A stretch of 64,000 nucleotides of DNA from Streptomyces durmitorensis (GCF_023498005.1 NZ_CP097289.1:3844001-3908000); one strand, 5' to 3'; shown: positions 8,004 to 18,109, counted from the first letter of the stretch. The notes: generated by a model not told the origin, from the sequence alone. Translations and numbers: made by a program.

Positions 8004-8939
8004 CTACGCACCCCGCAAATGCACAACATCCCCCGCCCCCACAGGCTCCTGAACCCCCTCCCCCGTAGCCAGCACCAGCCGCCCGTCGCCGTCCACAGCC
8101 ACCGCCTCCCCCGTGATCGACCGATCACCCGGCAGCTCCGCCCTGACCTTGCGGCCGAGCGTCGCGCAGCCCGCCGCGTACGTCTCCTGGAGGCGGGACG
8201 CCACCGGATCGCCCTCCGCCGCGCGCCAGTCCCCGTACCACTGCTCCAACGAACGCAGCACCGCCCGCAACACCGTGTCCCGGTCAGTGCTCACCGCCCC
8301 GGCCAGCGCCAGCGACCCCGCCCCGGGCACCGGCAGCTCATCCGCCCGCAGGGTCACGTTGATCCCGATGCCGATCACCACGCCTCCCCCTCCCGCAGCG
8401 GCAGCCGCGGAGCCCGCCCGCTCCGCCAGGATTCCGCCCGCCTTCCGCTCCTCTCCGCCCACCGTCACCAGCAGGTCGTTCGGCCACTTCAGTGCCGTGT
8501 CCACCCCCGCCGACCGCGAAAGCCCCGTGGCGACGGCGACGCCGGTGAGCAGCGGCAGCCACCCCCACCGCTCGACCGGCACGGCCGGACCCGGCTTCAG
8601 GAGCACGGAGAAGAAGAGCCCCGAGCGAGCGGGAGCCGACCAGCGGCGGTCCAGGCGCCCGCGCCCCGAGCTCTGCTCCTCGGCGACAAGGACCGCACCC
8701 TCGGGCAGCTCGTCCGCCCGCGCGGCCAGATCCGTGTTGGTCGACCCCGTCGCGGGCACCACGTCCAGAGAGGTCCACAGACCCCCGTCCCGCACCAGCG
8801 CCCGCCGCAACGACGCGACGTTCAGCGGCGGCCTGTCGAGATCGGACCAACGGTTGCCCCCAGGGACATCGGAAGGGGGGCCCGAAGGGAGGTCCGAAGG
8901 GAGGTCGGACGAGTCGTCTGAAGCATCTTGCGGCGTCAT
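8004..8939 (-). CDS. birA: biotin--[biotin carboxyl-carrier protein] ligase
   Basis: Activates biotin with ATP and attaches it to carrier-protein lysines, here most likely Lys555 of the AccA2 protein encoded at 12757-14529. The product is 311 residues from the ATG at 8939. The biotinyl-AMP loop [11 protein letters not shown] is at residues 90-100 and the catalytic KWPNDLLV at 151-158. The C-terminal SH3-like domain ends in [12 protein letters not shown]. There is no N-terminal winged helix, so this is the non-repressor type. The first 40 residues are an acidic Ser/Asp/Pro extension not needed for the fold. It is divergent from pccB with a 148-bp promoter region between them, which couples biotinylation to carboxylase expression. 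Confidence 0.93.
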   Translation of the reverse strand: MTPQDASDDSSDLPSDLPSGPPSDVPGGNRWSDLDRPPLNVASLRRALVRDGGLWTSLDVVPATGSTNTDLAARADELPEGAVLVAEEQSSGRGRLDRRWSAPARSGLFFSVLLKPGPAVPVERWGWLPLLTGVAVATGLSRSAGVDTALKWPNDLLVTVGGEERKAGGILAERAGSAAAAAGGGGVVIGIGINVTLRADELPVPGAGSLALAGAVSTDRDTVLRAVLRSLEQWYGDWRAAEGDPVASRLQETYAAGCATLGRKVRAELPGDRSITGEAVAVDGDGRLVLATGEGVQEPVGAGDVVHLRGA

Positions 8940-9087
8940 GCAAGCCACCTTAGGTGTGGTAAACGCCGCACTGCCGATCCGTATCGGCGCCGATACCCTA
9001 CGAGTCAGTAGCAAGCGGGTCACCAGCAGTCGCGAGCCGCCGCAAGCCGCCAGTCGCCCCTTTGAGCAGGCAGGGAGCCGCATCCCT

Positions 9088-10740
9088 ATGTCCGAGCCGG
9101 AAGAGCCCAACGTGCCCGTGCAGAGCGCCGCAAGCGATACCACCGCCACCGCCCCGGAGGCAGGTATCGACATCCATACGACTGCGGGAAAGCTCGCTGA
9201 TCTGCAGCGCCGCATCGAGGAGGCCAAGCACGCCGGTTCGGCTCGCGCGGTCGAGAAGCAGCACGCCAAGGGCAAGTTGACGGCGCGCGAACGCATCGAC
9301 CTGCTCCTGGACGAGCACTCCTTCGTCGAGTTCGACGAGTTCGCCCAGCACCGTTCGACCGACTTCGGCCTGGAGGCCAACCGCCCTTACGGCGACGGAG
9401 TCGTGACCGGATACGGCACCGTCGACGGCCGCCCCGTGGCCGTCTTCTCCCAGGACTTCACGGTCTTCGGCGGCGCCCTGGGCGAGGTCTTCGGCCAGAA
9501 GATCGTCAAGGTCATGGACTTCGCCCTGAAGACCGGCTGTCCGGTCGTCGGCATCAACGACTCCGGCGGCGCCCGCATCCAGGAGGGCGTCATGGCCCTC
9601 GGGATGTACGGAGAGATCTTCCGCCGCAACACGCACGCATCCGGCGTGATCCCGCAGATCTCCCTCGTCGTCGGGCCGTGCGCCGGCGGAGCCGTCTACT
9701 CCCCCGCCATCACCGACTTCACGGTCATGGTCGACCAGACCTCGCACATGTTCATCACCGGGCCCGACGTCATCAAGACGGTCACCGGCGAGGACGTCGG
9801 CTTCGAGGAGCTGGGCGGTGCCCGCACCCACAACTCCACATCAGGCGTGGCCCACCACATGGCGGGCGACGAGAAGGACGCGATCGAGTACGTCAAGTCC
9901 CTTCTCTCCTACCTGCCTTCGAACAACCTCAGCGAGCCGCCCGCCTTCCCCGAGGACGCGGACCTGGAGCTGACGGACGAGGACCGCGAGCTCGACACCC
10001 TCATCCCGGACAGCGCGAACCAGCCGTACGACATGCACACGGTGATCGAACACGTCCTGGACGACGCCGAGTTCTTCGAGACGCAGCCGCTGTTCGCGCC
10101 GAACATCCTCACCGGCTTCGGCCGCATCGAGGGCCGCCCGGTGGGCATCGTCGCCAACCAGCCGACGCAGTTCGCCGGTTGCCTGAACATCGACGCCTCC
10201 GAGAAGGGCGCCCGCTTCGTCCGCACCTGCGACGCGTTCAACGTCCCGGTCATCACCTTCGTCGACGTGCCGGGCTTCCTGCCGGGCGTCGAGCAGGAGC
10301 ACACGGGCATCATCCGCCGCGGCGCGAAGCTGATCTACGCGTACGCGGAGGCGACGGTCCCGCTGATCACCGTCATCACCCGCAAGGCGTTCGGCGGCGC
10401 GTACGACGTCATGGGCTCCAAGCACCTGGGCGCCGACCTCAACCTGGCCTGGCCGACCGCGCAGATCGCGGTGATGGGCGCGCAGGGCGCGGTGAACATC
10501 CTGCACCGCAAGACCATCGCCGCGGCCGAGGCCTCGGGCGACGTGGAGGCGACCCGTGCCCGCCTGATCCAGGAGTACGAGGACCGGCTGCTCAACCCGT
10601 ACACGGCCGCTGAGCGCGGCTACATCGACACCGTGATCATGCCGTCGGAGACCCGCTCCCACCTGGTGCGGGGCCTGCGTCAGCTGCGTACGAAGCGGGA
10701 GTCCCTGCCCCCGAAGAAGCACGGCAACATCCCCCTCTAG
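9088..10740 (+). CDS. pccB: acyl-CoA (propionyl-CoA) carboxylase carboxyltransferase beta subunit
   Basis: Transfers the carboxyl group from biotin to propionyl-CoA or a similar acyl-CoA, giving methylmalonyl-CoA for fatty acid and polyketide extension. The 550-residue protein has the two crotonase-like halves of the carboxyltransferase family. The acyl-CoA oxyanion segment is [12 protein letters not shown] in the N-half and the biotin-side segment is [16 protein letters not shown] in the C-half. It ends with the conserved [10 protein letters not shown]. The ATG at 9088 follows AGGGAGCC and gives MSEPEEPN, the start I expect for Streptomyces PccB. It is followed after 26 bp by its epsilon subunit gene and works with AccA2 encoded at 12757. 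Confidence 0.95.
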   Translation: MSEPEEPNVPVQSAASDTTATAPEAGIDIHTTAGKLADLQRRIEEAKHAGSARAVEKQHAKGKLTARERIDLLLDEHSFVEFDEFAQHRSTDFGLEANRPYGDGVVTGYGTVDGRPVAVFSQDFTVFGGALGEVFGQKIVKVMDFALKTGCPVVGINDSGGARIQEGVMALGMYGEIFRRNTHASGVIPQISLVVGPCAGGAVYSPAITDFTVMVDQTSHMFITGPDVIKTVTGEDVGFEELGGARTHNSTSGVAHHMAGDEKDAIEYVKSLLSYLPSNNLSEPPAFPEDADLELTDEDRELDTLIPDSANQPYDMHTVIEHVLDDAEFFETQPLFAPNILTGFGRIEGRPVGIVANQPTQFAGCLNIDASEKGARFVRTCDAFNVPVITFVDVPGFLPGVEQEHTGIIRRGAKLIYAYAEATVPLITVITRKAFGGAYDVMGSKHLGADLNLAWPTAQIAVMGAQGAVNILHRKTIAAAEASGDVEATRARLIQEYEDRLLNPYTAAERGYIDTVIMPSETRSHLVRGLRQLRTKRESLPPKKHGNIPL

Positions 10741-10766
10741 ACCGTGCCCCAGTGAGGAGACCGTTC

Positions 10767-10973
10767 ATGATCAAGGTCGTACGGGGCAATCCCACCCCGG
10801 AGGAGCTGGCCGCCGCACTCGCGGTGGTCCAGGCGCGCGCCGCGGCGGTCGCGAACCAGCCGTCCGGCGCGCCCGCGGCCCTCGACGCCTGGGCCGACCC
10901 CGCGCGCGTGGCCCGCCACCGGCTGCCCGCGCCGGGCCCGACGTCGTGGGGCCGCACCTACTGGCCCGGCTGA
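10767..10973 (+). CDS. accE: acyl-CoA carboxylase epsilon subunit
   Basis: A 68-residue small subunit that, in Streptomyces, binds the beta subunit and raises carboxylase activity. It begins MIKVVRGNPTPEELAAALAV, the conserved core of AccE/PccE proteins, and ends with the typical SWGRTYWPG. GTGAGGAG lies upstream of the ATG at 10767. The 26-bp gap to pccB indicates one transcript. The perfect palindrome at 11011-11042 closes the operon. Confidence 0.93.
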   Translation: MIKVVRGNPTPEELAAALAVVQARAAAVANQPSGAPAALDAWADPARVARHRLPAPGPTSWGRTYWPG

Positions 10974-11010
10974 GCCCGGCGGCACGGTGCGGGAATGAGT
11001 GAGGCGGGCC

Positions 11011-11042
11011 GGGGCGCCTGAGTACGCGTACTCAGGCGCCCC
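11011..11042. terminator. perfect 32-bp palindrome, probable terminator
   Basis: GGGGCGCCTGAGTACG is followed directly by its exact reverse complement. It lies 38 bp after the accE stop and 27 bp before the next small gene. It would form a 16-bp stem (with the central bases looped), suited to ending the pccB-accE transcript. Because it is perfectly symmetrical it could equally be a protein-binding site. Confidence 0.65.
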
Positions 11043-11069
11043 GCCGTCACCGCGCGCAGTATCGATTGC

Positions 11070-11198
11070 ATGCTGTGGTCGGACCCGGAGGACAACCCGC
11101 CGAAGGACATGCGGGACATGCAGGCGAAGATGCGCCGTGCGGGACTCGTCCTTGCCCTGGCGATGGTCGTGGCGATGTTCGTCCTGGGCATCCACTGA
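11070..11198 (+). CDS. mmpB: 42-residue single-pass membrane protein (MmpB-like)
   Basis: A very short gene. The ATG at 11070 gives MLWSDPEDNPPKDMRDMQAK, then a single membrane helix (GLVLALAMVVAMFVLGI) at the extreme C-terminus and the stop TGA at 11198. Size, sequence and position between accE and maf fit the small Streptomyces proteins I know as morphogenic membrane protein MmpB; the name is from memory and should be checked. The polar N-half carries a Pro/Asp motif and a basic-Met helix. No partner gene is co-transcribed for certain: maf begins 89 bp downstream. Confidence 0.7.
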   Translation: MLWSDPEDNPPKDMRDMQAKMRRAGLVLALAMVVAMFVLGIH

Positions 11199-11287
11199 GA
11201 CATCGGCCGAGAGCCCGCTGACCGCTGGCCGCTGCCCGCTGCCCGCTGCCCGCTGAGACATCCGCCGCGGCTCGCTAACCTGACCGC

Positions 11288-11905
11288 ATGAGTGATCAGC
11301 CCCGACAGCCCCGCCGCCTCGTCCTCGCCTCCAAGTCCCCCGCCCGGCTCGGCCTCCTGCGCCAGGCAGGCCTCGCCCCCGAGGTGATCGTCAGCGGGGT
11401 CGACGAGGACGCGATCTCCGCACCGACCCCCGCCGAGCTCGCCCTCGCCCTGGCCGAGGCCAAGGCGTCGGTCGTCTCCGCGCGCCCGGACGCCAAGGGC
11501 GCCCTGGTCGTCGGCTGCGACTCGGTCCTGGAACTGGACGGCCAGGCGCTCGGCAAGCCCGCCGACGCCGAGGAGGCCACCGCCCGCTGGAAGTCCATGC
11601 GCGGCCGCGCGGGCGTCCTGCAGACCGGCCACTGCGTGTACGACACCGCCGCGGGCCGCCACGTCTCGGCGCTCGCCTCGACCGTCGTGCGCTTCGGCGA
11701 GCCCTCGGACGAGGAGATCGCCGCGTACGTGGCCAGCGGCGAACCGCTGCACGTGGCGGGCGCGTTCACGCTCGACGGCCGCTCGGCGCCCTTCGTCGAC
11801 TCGATCGAGGGCGACCACGGCAACGTCATCGGCCTCTCGCTGCCGCTGCTGCGCCGCCTGCTGTCCGAATTGGGCGTCGGGATCACGGAGTTGTGGGCGG
11901 AGTAG
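11288..11905 (+). CDS. maf: Maf family nucleotide pyrophosphatase
   Basis: Maf proteins hydrolyse non-canonical or excess nucleoside triphosphates to monophosphates and are linked to arrest of division. The 205-residue product has the expected [18 protein letters not shown] at the start, the SGVDED substrate segment and [16 protein letters not shown] in the middle, where the catalytic Asp and specificity residues sit. It ends ITELWAE, typical of actinobacterial members. The gene starts at an ATG 89 bp after the small membrane protein gene. The gap contains a short degenerate GCCCGCT tandem run (about 11215-11252). Confidence 0.92.
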   Translation: MSDQPRQPRRLVLASKSPARLGLLRQAGLAPEVIVSGVDEDAISAPTPAELALALAEAKASVVSARPDAKGALVVGCDSVLELDGQALGKPADAEEATARWKSMRGRAGVLQTGHCVYDTAAGRHVSALASTVVRFGEPSDEEIAAYVASGEPLHVAGAFTLDGRSAPFVDSIEGDHGNVIGLSLPLLRRLLSELGVGITELWAE

Positions 11906-11930
11906 ATCCACACGACGGCCCCTGAGGGGC

Positions 11931-12416
11931 TCAGGCGGGCTGTGGGGCGCCGTTCTCCGGCGTGCCGCCGCCCGCTGCCCCGCTGCTCGCGCGCGGCCCG
12001 TCGGCGACCTCCTCGGGCTTCTTGTCGTACGCGACCAGCGTCAGCACGATCAGGCCGAGCACCACCATCATGAAGACGAACGCGGGCCAGCCCACCAGGC
12101 CGACCGAGAACGCCCCGAGCAGGCCGTGCACCACGGCGGCGCTGATCAGCAGGAGCCGGCCGAAGCGGCCCGGCGCGCGGTCGCGTATCGCCGAGCGCGC
12201 CATGACGACGCCGCACAGCGCGAGGTAGAGGCCGAAGACGCCGCCCGCGATCCACGTCGACACGGACATCGCGTGCGGGTCGAGCCCGGCGAGCGACATG
12301 TCCTGCTTGTTCACGACAAGCCCCAGGAACCAGTTGAGCAACGCGATGCCCACCGCCTCCACCAGGAGCACGATCGCGCCCACCCAGGCCACCGGTCTAC
12401 GCGCCACGGCGCCCAC
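11931..12416 (-). CDS. four-helix integral membrane protein of unknown function
   Basis: A 161-residue protein with four predicted membrane helices: WVGAIVLLVEAVGIALLNWF, WIAGGVFGLYLALCGVVMA, LLLISAAVVHGLLGAFSVGL and AFVFMMVVLGLIVLTLVAY. A hydrophilic, Gly/Ala/Pro-rich tail of about 25 residues follows. I recognise no functional family. It is convergent with maf (25-bp gap) and divergent from accA2. The start is a GTG at 12416. Conservation at this position in other Streptomyces is my recollection, not a result. Confidence 0.75.
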   Translation of the reverse strand: MGAVARRPVAWVGAIVLLVEAVGIALLNWFLGLVVNKQDMSLAGLDPHAMSVSTWIAGGVFGLYLALCGVVMARSAIRDRAPGRFGRLLLISAAVVHGLLGAFSVGLVGWPAFVFMMVVLGLIVLTLVAYDKKPEEVADGPRASSGAAGGGTPENGAPQPA

Positions 12417-12756
12417 CCTCTTCCACTGTTACCGCAAGTACGTCCCAGACATCGCGAACGCTACTAACGGGTAAACCGGGGGACAAGGGCCCTGCCGAAG
12501 GCAAAGAATCATTGGGCCATTCGTAGGGACTCCACAAAGAATGACCCTCTGCCGCAGCACGCTCTCACAGAGACCTTGACCACACCGGCGCGTTAGTCTC
12601 ACCGGAAGGGACCCTGCGTACCGTGGTGCGACAAGGGATTTCGCGGACGGGCAGGCCCCGGATCACGCTCCGTGTGGGCAAGCTCACCATTGGGGACGGG
12701 TCGAAAGGTCGTGTCGGCAGTCCCTAAACTCGGCTTGTTTCAAGGAGGGAGCCATC
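12417..12756 (+). promoter_or_regulatory. 340-bp non-coding leader region of accA2
   Basis: A divergent intergenic region with no credible gene. It is visibly less GC-rich than its flanks near 12470-12540, as promoter regions often are. A TTGACC lies at 12576-12581, but no -10-like hexamer stands at 17-18 bp from it, so I do not assign a promoter. The last part carries a very strong ribosome site, AAGGAGGGAG, at 12742-12751 directly before the accA2 GTG. Confidence 0.4.
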
Positions 12757-14529
12757 GTGCGCAAGGTGCTCATCGCCAACCGTGGCGAAATCGCTGTCCG
12801 CGTTGCTCGGGCATGCCGGGATGCAGGGATCGCGAGCGTAGCCGTCTACGCAGATCCTGACCGGGATGCTCTGCATGTACGTGCGGCAGATGAGGCGTTC
12901 GCGCTGGGCGGTGACACTCCGGCCACCAGCTACCTGGACATCTCCAAGGTGCTGGCCGCGGCCAAGGACGCAGGGGCGGACGCGATCCATCCCGGCTACG
13001 GCTTCCTTTCGGAGAACGCCGACTTCGCGCAGGCCGTCCTGGACGCGGGCCTGATCTGGATCGGCCCGCCGCCGCAGGCCATCCGTGACCTCGGTGACAA
13101 GGTCGCGGCCCGGCACATCGCGCAGCGCGCGGGTGCCCCGCTGGTGGCCGGTACGCCGGACCCCGTGAGCGGTTCCGACGAGGTCGTCGCCTTCGCCGAG
13201 GAGCACGGCCTGCCGATCGCGATCAAGGCCGCCTTCGGTGGCGGCGGACGCGGTCTGAAGGTGGCCCGAACCCTCGAAGAGGTGCCCGAGCTCTACGACT
13301 CCGCGGTGCGCGAGGCCGTCGCGGCCTTCGGCCGTGGCGAGTGCTTCGTGGAGCGCTACCTCGACAAGCCGCGGCACGTGGAGACCCAGTGCCTGGCCGA
13401 CAAGCACGGCAACGTGGTCGTCGTGTCCACCCGTGACTGCTCGCTCCAGCGCCGCCACCAGAAGCTGGTGGAGGAGGCCCCCGCGCCGTTCCTGAGCGAG
13501 GCCCAGAACGCCGAGCTGTACGCGGCGTCGAAGGCGATCCTGAAGGAAGCCGGCTACGAGGGCGCGGGAACCGTCGAGTTCCTCGTCGGCGTCGACGGCA
13601 CGATCTCCTTCCTGGAGGTCAACACCCGCCTCCAGGTGGAGCACCCGGTCACCGAAGAGATCACCGGCATCGACCTGGTCCGCGAGATGTTCCGCATCGC
13701 CGACGGCGAGGAACTCGGTTACGGCGACCCGGAGATGCGGGGCCACTCCTTCGAGTTCCGCATCAACGGCGAGGACCCGGGCCGCGGCTTTCTGCCCGCA
13801 CCCGGCACCGTCACCCTCTTCGCGCCGCCGTCGGGTCCGGGCGTACGCCTGGACGCGGGCGTGGAGTCCGGCTCCGTGATCGGCCCGGCCTGGGACTCGC
13901 TCCTGGCCAAGCTGATCGTGACCGGCGCCACCCGCGAACAGGCCCTTCAGCGGGCCGGGCGCGCCCTGGAGGAGTTCACCGTGGAGGGCATGGCCACCGC
14001 CATCCCCTTCCACCGCGCGGTCGTCAAGGACCCCGCCTTCGCCCCCGAACTCACCGGCTCCGCCGACCCGTTCACGATCCACACCCGCTGGATCGAGACC
14101 GAGTTCGTCAACGAGATCCCCGCGTTCGCCGCGGCGACCGACACCGAGACGGACGAAGAGCCCGGCCGCGAGACGGTCGTCGTCGAGGTGGGCGGCAAGC
14201 GCCTGGAGGTCTCGCTCCCCTCCTCGCTGGGCATGACCATCGCCCGCACCGCGGCGGCGGGCGGCGCCCGCCCCAAGCGGCGCGCGGCGAAGAAGTCGGG
14301 CCCGGCGGCTTCCGGTGACACCCTGGCGTCCCCCATGCAGGGCACGATCGTCAAGATCGCTGTCGAGGAGGGCCAGGAGGTTCAGGAGGGCGACCTGGTC
14401 GTCGTCCTGGAGGCCATGAAGATGGAACAGCCGCTGAACGCGCACCGCTCGGGCACGATCAAGGGCCTCACTGCGGAGGTGGGCGCGAGCCTGACCTCCG
14501 GTGCGGTCATCTGCGAGATCAAGGACTGA
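12757..14529 (+). CDS. accA2: acetyl/propionyl-CoA carboxylase alpha chain (biotin carboxylase plus BCCP)
   Basis: Carboxylates its own biotin with ATP and bicarbonate; the shared alpha subunit for the acetyl- and propionyl-CoA carboxylases of Streptomyces. The 590-residue protein starts [19 protein letters not shown]. It has the ATP-grasp loop [13 protein letters not shown] and the catalytic [16 protein letters not shown] basic Ala/Lys linker ([10 protein letters not shown]) leads to the biotinyl domain, with the acceptor Lys555 in EAMKM. The GTG start follows a near-consensus ribosome site. A hairpin at 14551-14583 ends the gene. It stands apart from pccB-accE, consistent with use by more than one beta subunit. 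Confidence 0.96.
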   Translation: MRKVLIANRGEIAVRVARACRDAGIASVAVYADPDRDALHVRAADEAFALGGDTPATSYLDISKVLAAAKDAGADAIHPGYGFLSENADFAQAVLDAGLIWIGPPPQAIRDLGDKVAARHIAQRAGAPLVAGTPDPVSGSDEVVAFAEEHGLPIAIKAAFGGGGRGLKVARTLEEVPELYDSAVREAVAAFGRGECFVERYLDKPRHVETQCLADKHGNVVVVSTRDCSLQRRHQKLVEEAPAPFLSEAQNAELYAASKAILKEAGYEGAGTVEFLVGVDGTISFLEVNTRLQVEHPVTEEITGIDLVREMFRIADGEELGYGDPEMRGHSFEFRINGEDPGRGFLPAPGTVTLFAPPSGPGVRLDAGVESGSVIGPAWDSLLAKLIVTGATREQALQRAGRALEEFTVEGMATAIPFHRAVVKDPAFAPELTGSADPFTIHTRWIETEFVNEIPAFAAATDTETDEEPGRETVVVEVGGKRLEVSLPSSLGMTIARTAAAGGARPKRRAAKKSGPAASGDTLASPMQGTIVKIAVEEGQEVQEGDLVVVLEAMKMEQPLNAHRSGTIKGLTAEVGASLTSGAVICEIKD

Positions 14530-14550
14530 TCCGCAGAGCAACACTCATTT

Positions 14551-14583
14551 GCCGGCCGGGCTGGAGCATCCAGCCCGGCCGGC
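14551..14583. terminator. hairpin terminator after accA2
   Basis: Perfect 15-bp arms (GCCGGCCGGGCTGGA at 14551-14565 and its complement at 14569-14583) around a 3-nt loop, 22 bp after the accA2 stop. Confidence 0.85.
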
Positions 14584-14724
14584 GAAGCATTCAGCCCGTG
14601 GGGGTCCCCCCTGCTCCTTAAGAGCTCGGGGGCGTTTGAGGACGACTCGGCGGAGCCGGTGATGAGCGGCACGCACGCTTCAGGCAGACTTGAGGCACGC
14701 GTACGTTCAGGGAGGACCGCGGTG

Positions 14725-15360
14725 ATGAGCACCGGCACGGATCAGCGCCCCCGCTTGAAAAGAGCCGACGCGCGCCGCAATTACGACCGGCTCCTCGCAG
14801 AGGCCCGCACCGCCTTCGCGGAGCACGGCACGGACGCCTCCCTGGAGGACATCGCCCGCCACGCGAACGTAGGCATCGGCACCCTCTACCGCCACTTCCC
14901 CAACCGCCACGCCCTGATGAGCGCCGTCTTCGAAGAGGCCGTGAGCGATCTCCTGGAACGCTCCCGCGCGCTCCTCGAAGATCCGCAACCCTGCTCGGCC
15001 CTGGTGACCTGGCTGCGCGCCATCATCACTCATGCGGGTGAGTACCGCGGGCTCTCCCGCGCCCTCATGTCGGCGTCGCACGACGACAGTTCGGCACTCT
15101 CCCGCTGTAGCAAGCCGATGCGCGAGGCGGGTACGGCCCTGCTCGTGCGGGCACAGCAGGCAGGTGCCGTACGCCCCGGTGTCTCGATCGGCGATCTGAT
15201 GCAGCTGACCAACGCGATCGCGCTGGCCGCCGAAGAGACCCCCGACGACCCCGAGTTGGCCGACCGCCTCCTGATGCTGACCCTGCGCGGCCTGAAGCCG
15301 GAAGGATCGGCACCCGACGAGCCGCCCACCGGCCCGGCGGCCGGTTCAGCGGCGGCGTAG
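14725..15360 (+). CDS. TetR-family transcriptional regulator
   Basis: A 211-residue repressor-type protein. The N-terminal helix-turn-helix is clear (about residues 12-60): FAEHGTDASLEDIARHANVG, then IGTLYRHFPNRHALMSAVFE. The C-terminal ligand domain is of the type seen in small-ligand regulators (LMQLTNAIALAAEE), followed by an Ala/Gly/Pro-rich tail. The ATG at 14725 is chosen because GGGAGG lies 9-14 nt upstream; an earlier in-frame ATG would add 22 residues outside the fold. Its last 15 bp overlap the convergent deoR-family gene. No adjacent divergent enzyme or pump reveals the ligand. Confidence 0.88.
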   Translation: MSTGTDQRPRLKRADARRNYDRLLAEARTAFAEHGTDASLEDIARHANVGIGTLYRHFPNRHALMSAVFEEAVSDLLERSRALLEDPQPCSALVTWLRAIITHAGEYRGLSRALMSASHDDSSALSRCSKPMREAGTALLVRAQQAGAVRPGVSIGDLMQLTNAIALAAEETPDDPELADRLLMLTLRGLKPEGSAPDEPPTGPAAGSAAA

Positions 15361-16323
15361 ATCCGCCACCCGCGCGGCCCGCTCCCCGGGCTGCTGCTCC
15401 CCGAGCACCGCACTGCGCAACTGCGCACCCGGACCTGCTGCGTGACCGCCGTGGTTACGGCGCTGGCCCGGCAGTGGCACGTCCCGGCGCGACTGCCGCG
15501 CCGGGACGGAATCCACCCCCGAGCCGGAGCCCGAACTCGCGGTCCCGCCCGCGACCGCGATCTGCACGCCCTGGTCCGCCAGGGCCTGCAACTCGGTGGC
15601 CGCGCGGTCGTCGTGCGTGGGCGGTTCGTCCGTGACCAGGCGGGTGATGACGTCCGTCGGCACCGTCTGGAACATCGTGTCGGTGCCGAGCTTGGTGTGG
15701 TCGGCGAGGACCACGACCTCGGCAGCCGCCTGGACGAGCGCGCGGTCCACGCTGGCCGAGAGCATGTTGGACGTGGAGAGCCCGCGTTCGGCGGTCAGAC
15801 CACTGCCCGACAGGAAGGCGCGCGAGACCCGCAGGCCCTGCAAGGACTGTTCGGCCCCGCTGCCCACGAGCGCGTAGTTGGAACCGCGCAGGGTGCCGCC
15901 GGTCATGACGACCTCGACGCGGTTGGCATGAGCCAGGGCCTGTGCCACCAGAAGGGAATTGGTGACGACGGTCAGACCGGGCACCCGCGCGAGCCGTCGG
16001 GCCAGCTCCTGCGTGGTCGTACCCGCCCCGACGACGATGGCTTCGCCTTCTTCGACGAGTCCCGCCGCGAGATCGGCGATGGCCGTCTTCTCGGCGGTCG
16101 CGAGATGTGATTTCTGCGGAAAGCCGGACTCCCGCGTGAATCCGCCCGGCAATACCGCACCGCCATGTCTGCGGTCGAGGAGTCCTTCTGCCTCCAGCGC
16201 GCGCACGTCCCGCCGTACGGTCACTTCTGAGGTCTGGACGACGCGGGCGAGCTCCCGGAGCGATACCGCTCCGTTGGCCCGCACCATTTCGAGGATCAAT
16301 TGGCGACGTTCTGCAGCGAACAC
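15346..16323 (-). CDS. DeoR-family transcriptional regulator
   Basis: A 325-residue regulator. The N-terminal DeoR winged helix is FAAERRQLILEMVRANGAVS, then LRELARVVQTSEVTVRRDVR and LDRRHGGAVLP. The sugar-phosphate-sensing domain follows, with the ribose isomerase-like GAGTTTQELARRL, VVTNSLLVAQAL and the VVLADHTKLG signature. The last 60 residues or so are a Gly/Arg/Gln-rich extension absent from typical 255-residue DeoR proteins. It may be a frame run-on after loss of the original stop. Family members usually respond to phosphorylated sugars. Its position 2.4 kb from the purine nucleoside phosphorylase operator makes it the only local candidate regulator of the nucleoside genes, but this is inference. 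Confidence 0.88.
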   Translation of the reverse strand: MFAAERRQLILEMVRANGAVSLRELARVVQTSEVTVRRDVRALEAEGLLDRRHGGAVLPGGFTRESGFPQKSHLATAEKTAIADLAAGLVEEGEAIVVGAGTTTQELARRLARVPGLTVVTNSLLVAQALAHANRVEVVMTGGTLRGSNYALVGSGAEQSLQGLRVSRAFLSGSGLTAERGLSTSNMLSASVDRALVQAAAEVVVLADHTKLGTDTMFQTVPTDVITRLVTDEPPTHDDRAATELQALADQGVQIAVAGGTASSGSGSGVDSVPARQSRRDVPLPGQRRNHGGHAAGPGAQLRSAVLGEQQPGERAARVADLRRR

Positions 16324-16542
16324 GAAACTGACAGTAACCCCAACGACCGTCTGCTTTCAGCAGTTTGCGCCGAATTACAGAAGTTGTTCGCACGGTTGGG
16401 TGGGAAGTGGTATACGCGCCTACCCACCCCGCCTATGCCGGGCGAATGGGCGACAACAGCCCGTGACCTGCGCAGAGTTGTTACCCCGTACGCGCCGTAC
16501 AGAACCCGATCAGTCGGCGTTCAGCCGACGATCGGCCCGCGA

Positions 16543-17991
16543 TCAGGCTTCGCCCGCCGACTTTCGCGTGTGAAGTTGACGTGCGACCTCGGCGATCGAG
16601 CCCGAAAGGGATGGATACACAGTGAACGCATTCGCGATCTGCTCGACCGTCAGATTGTTGTCGACCGCGATCGAGATGGGGTGGATCAGTTCCGAAGCGC
16701 GCGGCGCGACGACCACACCGCCTACCACGATGCCCGTACCCGGACGGCAGAAGATCTTGACGAAGCCGTCGCGGATGCCCTGCATCTTCGCGCGCGGGTT
16801 GCGCAGGAGCGGCAGCTTGACGACGCGGGCGTCGATCTTGCCGCCGTCGACGTCGGACTGGCTGTAGCCGACGGTCGCGATCTCCGGGTCGGTGAAGACG
16901 TTCGACGACACGGTCTTCAGGTTCAGCGGCGTCACCGCGTCGCCCAGGAAGTGGTACATCGCGATGCGGCCCTGCATGGCGGCCACGGAGGCGAGCGCGA
17001 AGATCCCGGTCACGTCACCGGCGGCGTACACACCGGGGGCGGAGGTGCGCGAGACCTTGTCGGTCCAGATGTGCCCGGAGTCCTTGAGCTTGACCCCGGC
17101 CTCCTCCAGGCCCATGCCGCTGCTGTTCGGGATGGCACCCACGGCCATCAGACAGTGCGTACCGCTGATGACGCGGCCGTCGTTGAGCGTCACCTCCACG
17201 CGGTCGCCCACGCGCTTGGCGGAGGCGGCCCGGGAGCGCGACATGACGTTCATGCCACGGCGCCGGAAGACGTCCTCCAGGACGGCGGCGGCGTCCGGGT
17301 CCTCGCCGGGCAGCACGCGATCACGGCTCGATACGAGCGTGACGTTCGACCCCAGCGCCTGATAGGCACCGGCGAACTCGGCACCGGTGACACCGGAGCC
17401 GACCACGATGAGCTCCTCGGGGAGCTCGTCCAGGTCGTACACCTGGGTCCAGTTGAGGATCCGCTCGCCGTCGGGCAGCGCGTCGGGGACCTCGCGCGGG
17501 TGCCCGCCGGTGGCGATGAGGACGGCGTCGGCGACGAGGGTCTCCTCGCTCCCGTCGGCCGCGCGCACGACGACCTTGCGCGAGCCGTCCGTGTCCTGCT
17601 GGCCCTCCAGGCGGCCACGGCCGCGCAGCACGCGGGCGCCTGCGCGCGTGACGGAGGCGGTGATGTCGTGGGACTGCGCGAGCGCCAGACGCTTCACACG
17701 GCGGTTGACCTTGCCGAGGTCGACGCCGACGACGCGCGCGGGCGTGTCGATGTGGGGGGTGTCGTCCGCGACGATGATGCCGAGCTCCTCGTACGAGGAG
17801 TCGAAGCTGGTCATCACCTCGGCCGTGGCGATCAGAGTCTTGGACGGGACGCAGTCGGTGAGCACCGACGCCCCGCCCAGACCGTCGCAGTCGACGACGG
17901 TCACCTCCGCGCCGAGCTGGGCGGCAACGAGTGCCGCCTCGTATCCGCCGGGTCCGCCGCCAATGATCACGATCCGAGTCACGTACTCCAT
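16543..17991 (-). CDS. lpdA: LpdA-type NAD(P)H-quinone dehydrogenase (flavoprotein disulfide reductase fold)
   Basis: A 482-residue FAD protein. FAD-binding IVIIGGGPGGYEAALVA opens the chain; the NAD-binding ELIVVGSGVTGAEFAGAY and the second FAD motif GVYAAGDVTG follow. The region that holds the CxxxxC redox pair in lipoamide dehydrogenases reads GGASVLTDCVPSK. The first Cys is Ser42 and only Cys47 remains. The C-terminal H-P-T-L-S-E proton-relay motif is YPSLSG. It therefore cannot act on disulfides, but matches M. tuberculosis LpdA (Rv3303c), a quinone reductase. It is transcribed alone, 219 bp upstream of the deoR-family gene on the same strand. Confidence 0.87.
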   Translation of the reverse strand: MEYVTRIVIIGGGPGGYEAALVAAQLGAEVTVVDCDGLGGASVLTDCVPSKTLIATAEVMTSFDSSYEELGIIVADDTPHIDTPARVVGVDLGKVNRRVKRLALAQSHDITASVTRAGARVLRGRGRLEGQQDTDGSRKVVVRAADGSEETLVADAVLIATGGHPREVPDALPDGERILNWTQVYDLDELPEELIVVGSGVTGAEFAGAYQALGSNVTLVSSRDRVLPGEDPDAAAVLEDVFRRRGMNVMSRSRAASAKRVGDRVEVTLNDGRVISGTHCLMAVGAIPNSSGMGLEEAGVKLKDSGHIWTDKVSRTSAPGVYAAGDVTGIFALASVAAMQGRIAMYHFLGDAVTPLNLKTVSSNVFTDPEIATVGYSQSDVDGGKIDARVVKLPLLRNPRAKMQGIRDGFVKIFCRPGTGIVVGGVVVAPRASELIHPISIAVDNNLTVEQIANAFTVYPSLSGSIAEVARQLHTRKSAGEA

Positions 17992-18109
17992 TGTCCCGCA
18001 CGCTTCAAGGTGCTTCGCCCCGGGGGCTCCATCCGGGCCGTTCTCCCTCCAAGAAGGGCACTTCCGTTACCGGAGGGACGCACGCGTCACCTGCCGTACC
18101 CTCGACCAC

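Noticed and set aside
6991..8128. Overlapping minus-strand frames through the 7.2-8.0 kb repeats
   Set aside because: They repeat the same peptide in several phases because of the 167-bp array; no start signal or stable composition.
12724..14544. Long minus-strand frame antisense to accA2
   Set aside because: Mirror of the carboxylase codon bias; no ribosome site, and the sense frame is unambiguous.
16411..16424. Eighth nucleoside operator upstream of the deoR gene
   Set aside because: TATACGCGCCTACC matches only 10 of 14 consensus positions and lacks symmetry; kept only as a hint.
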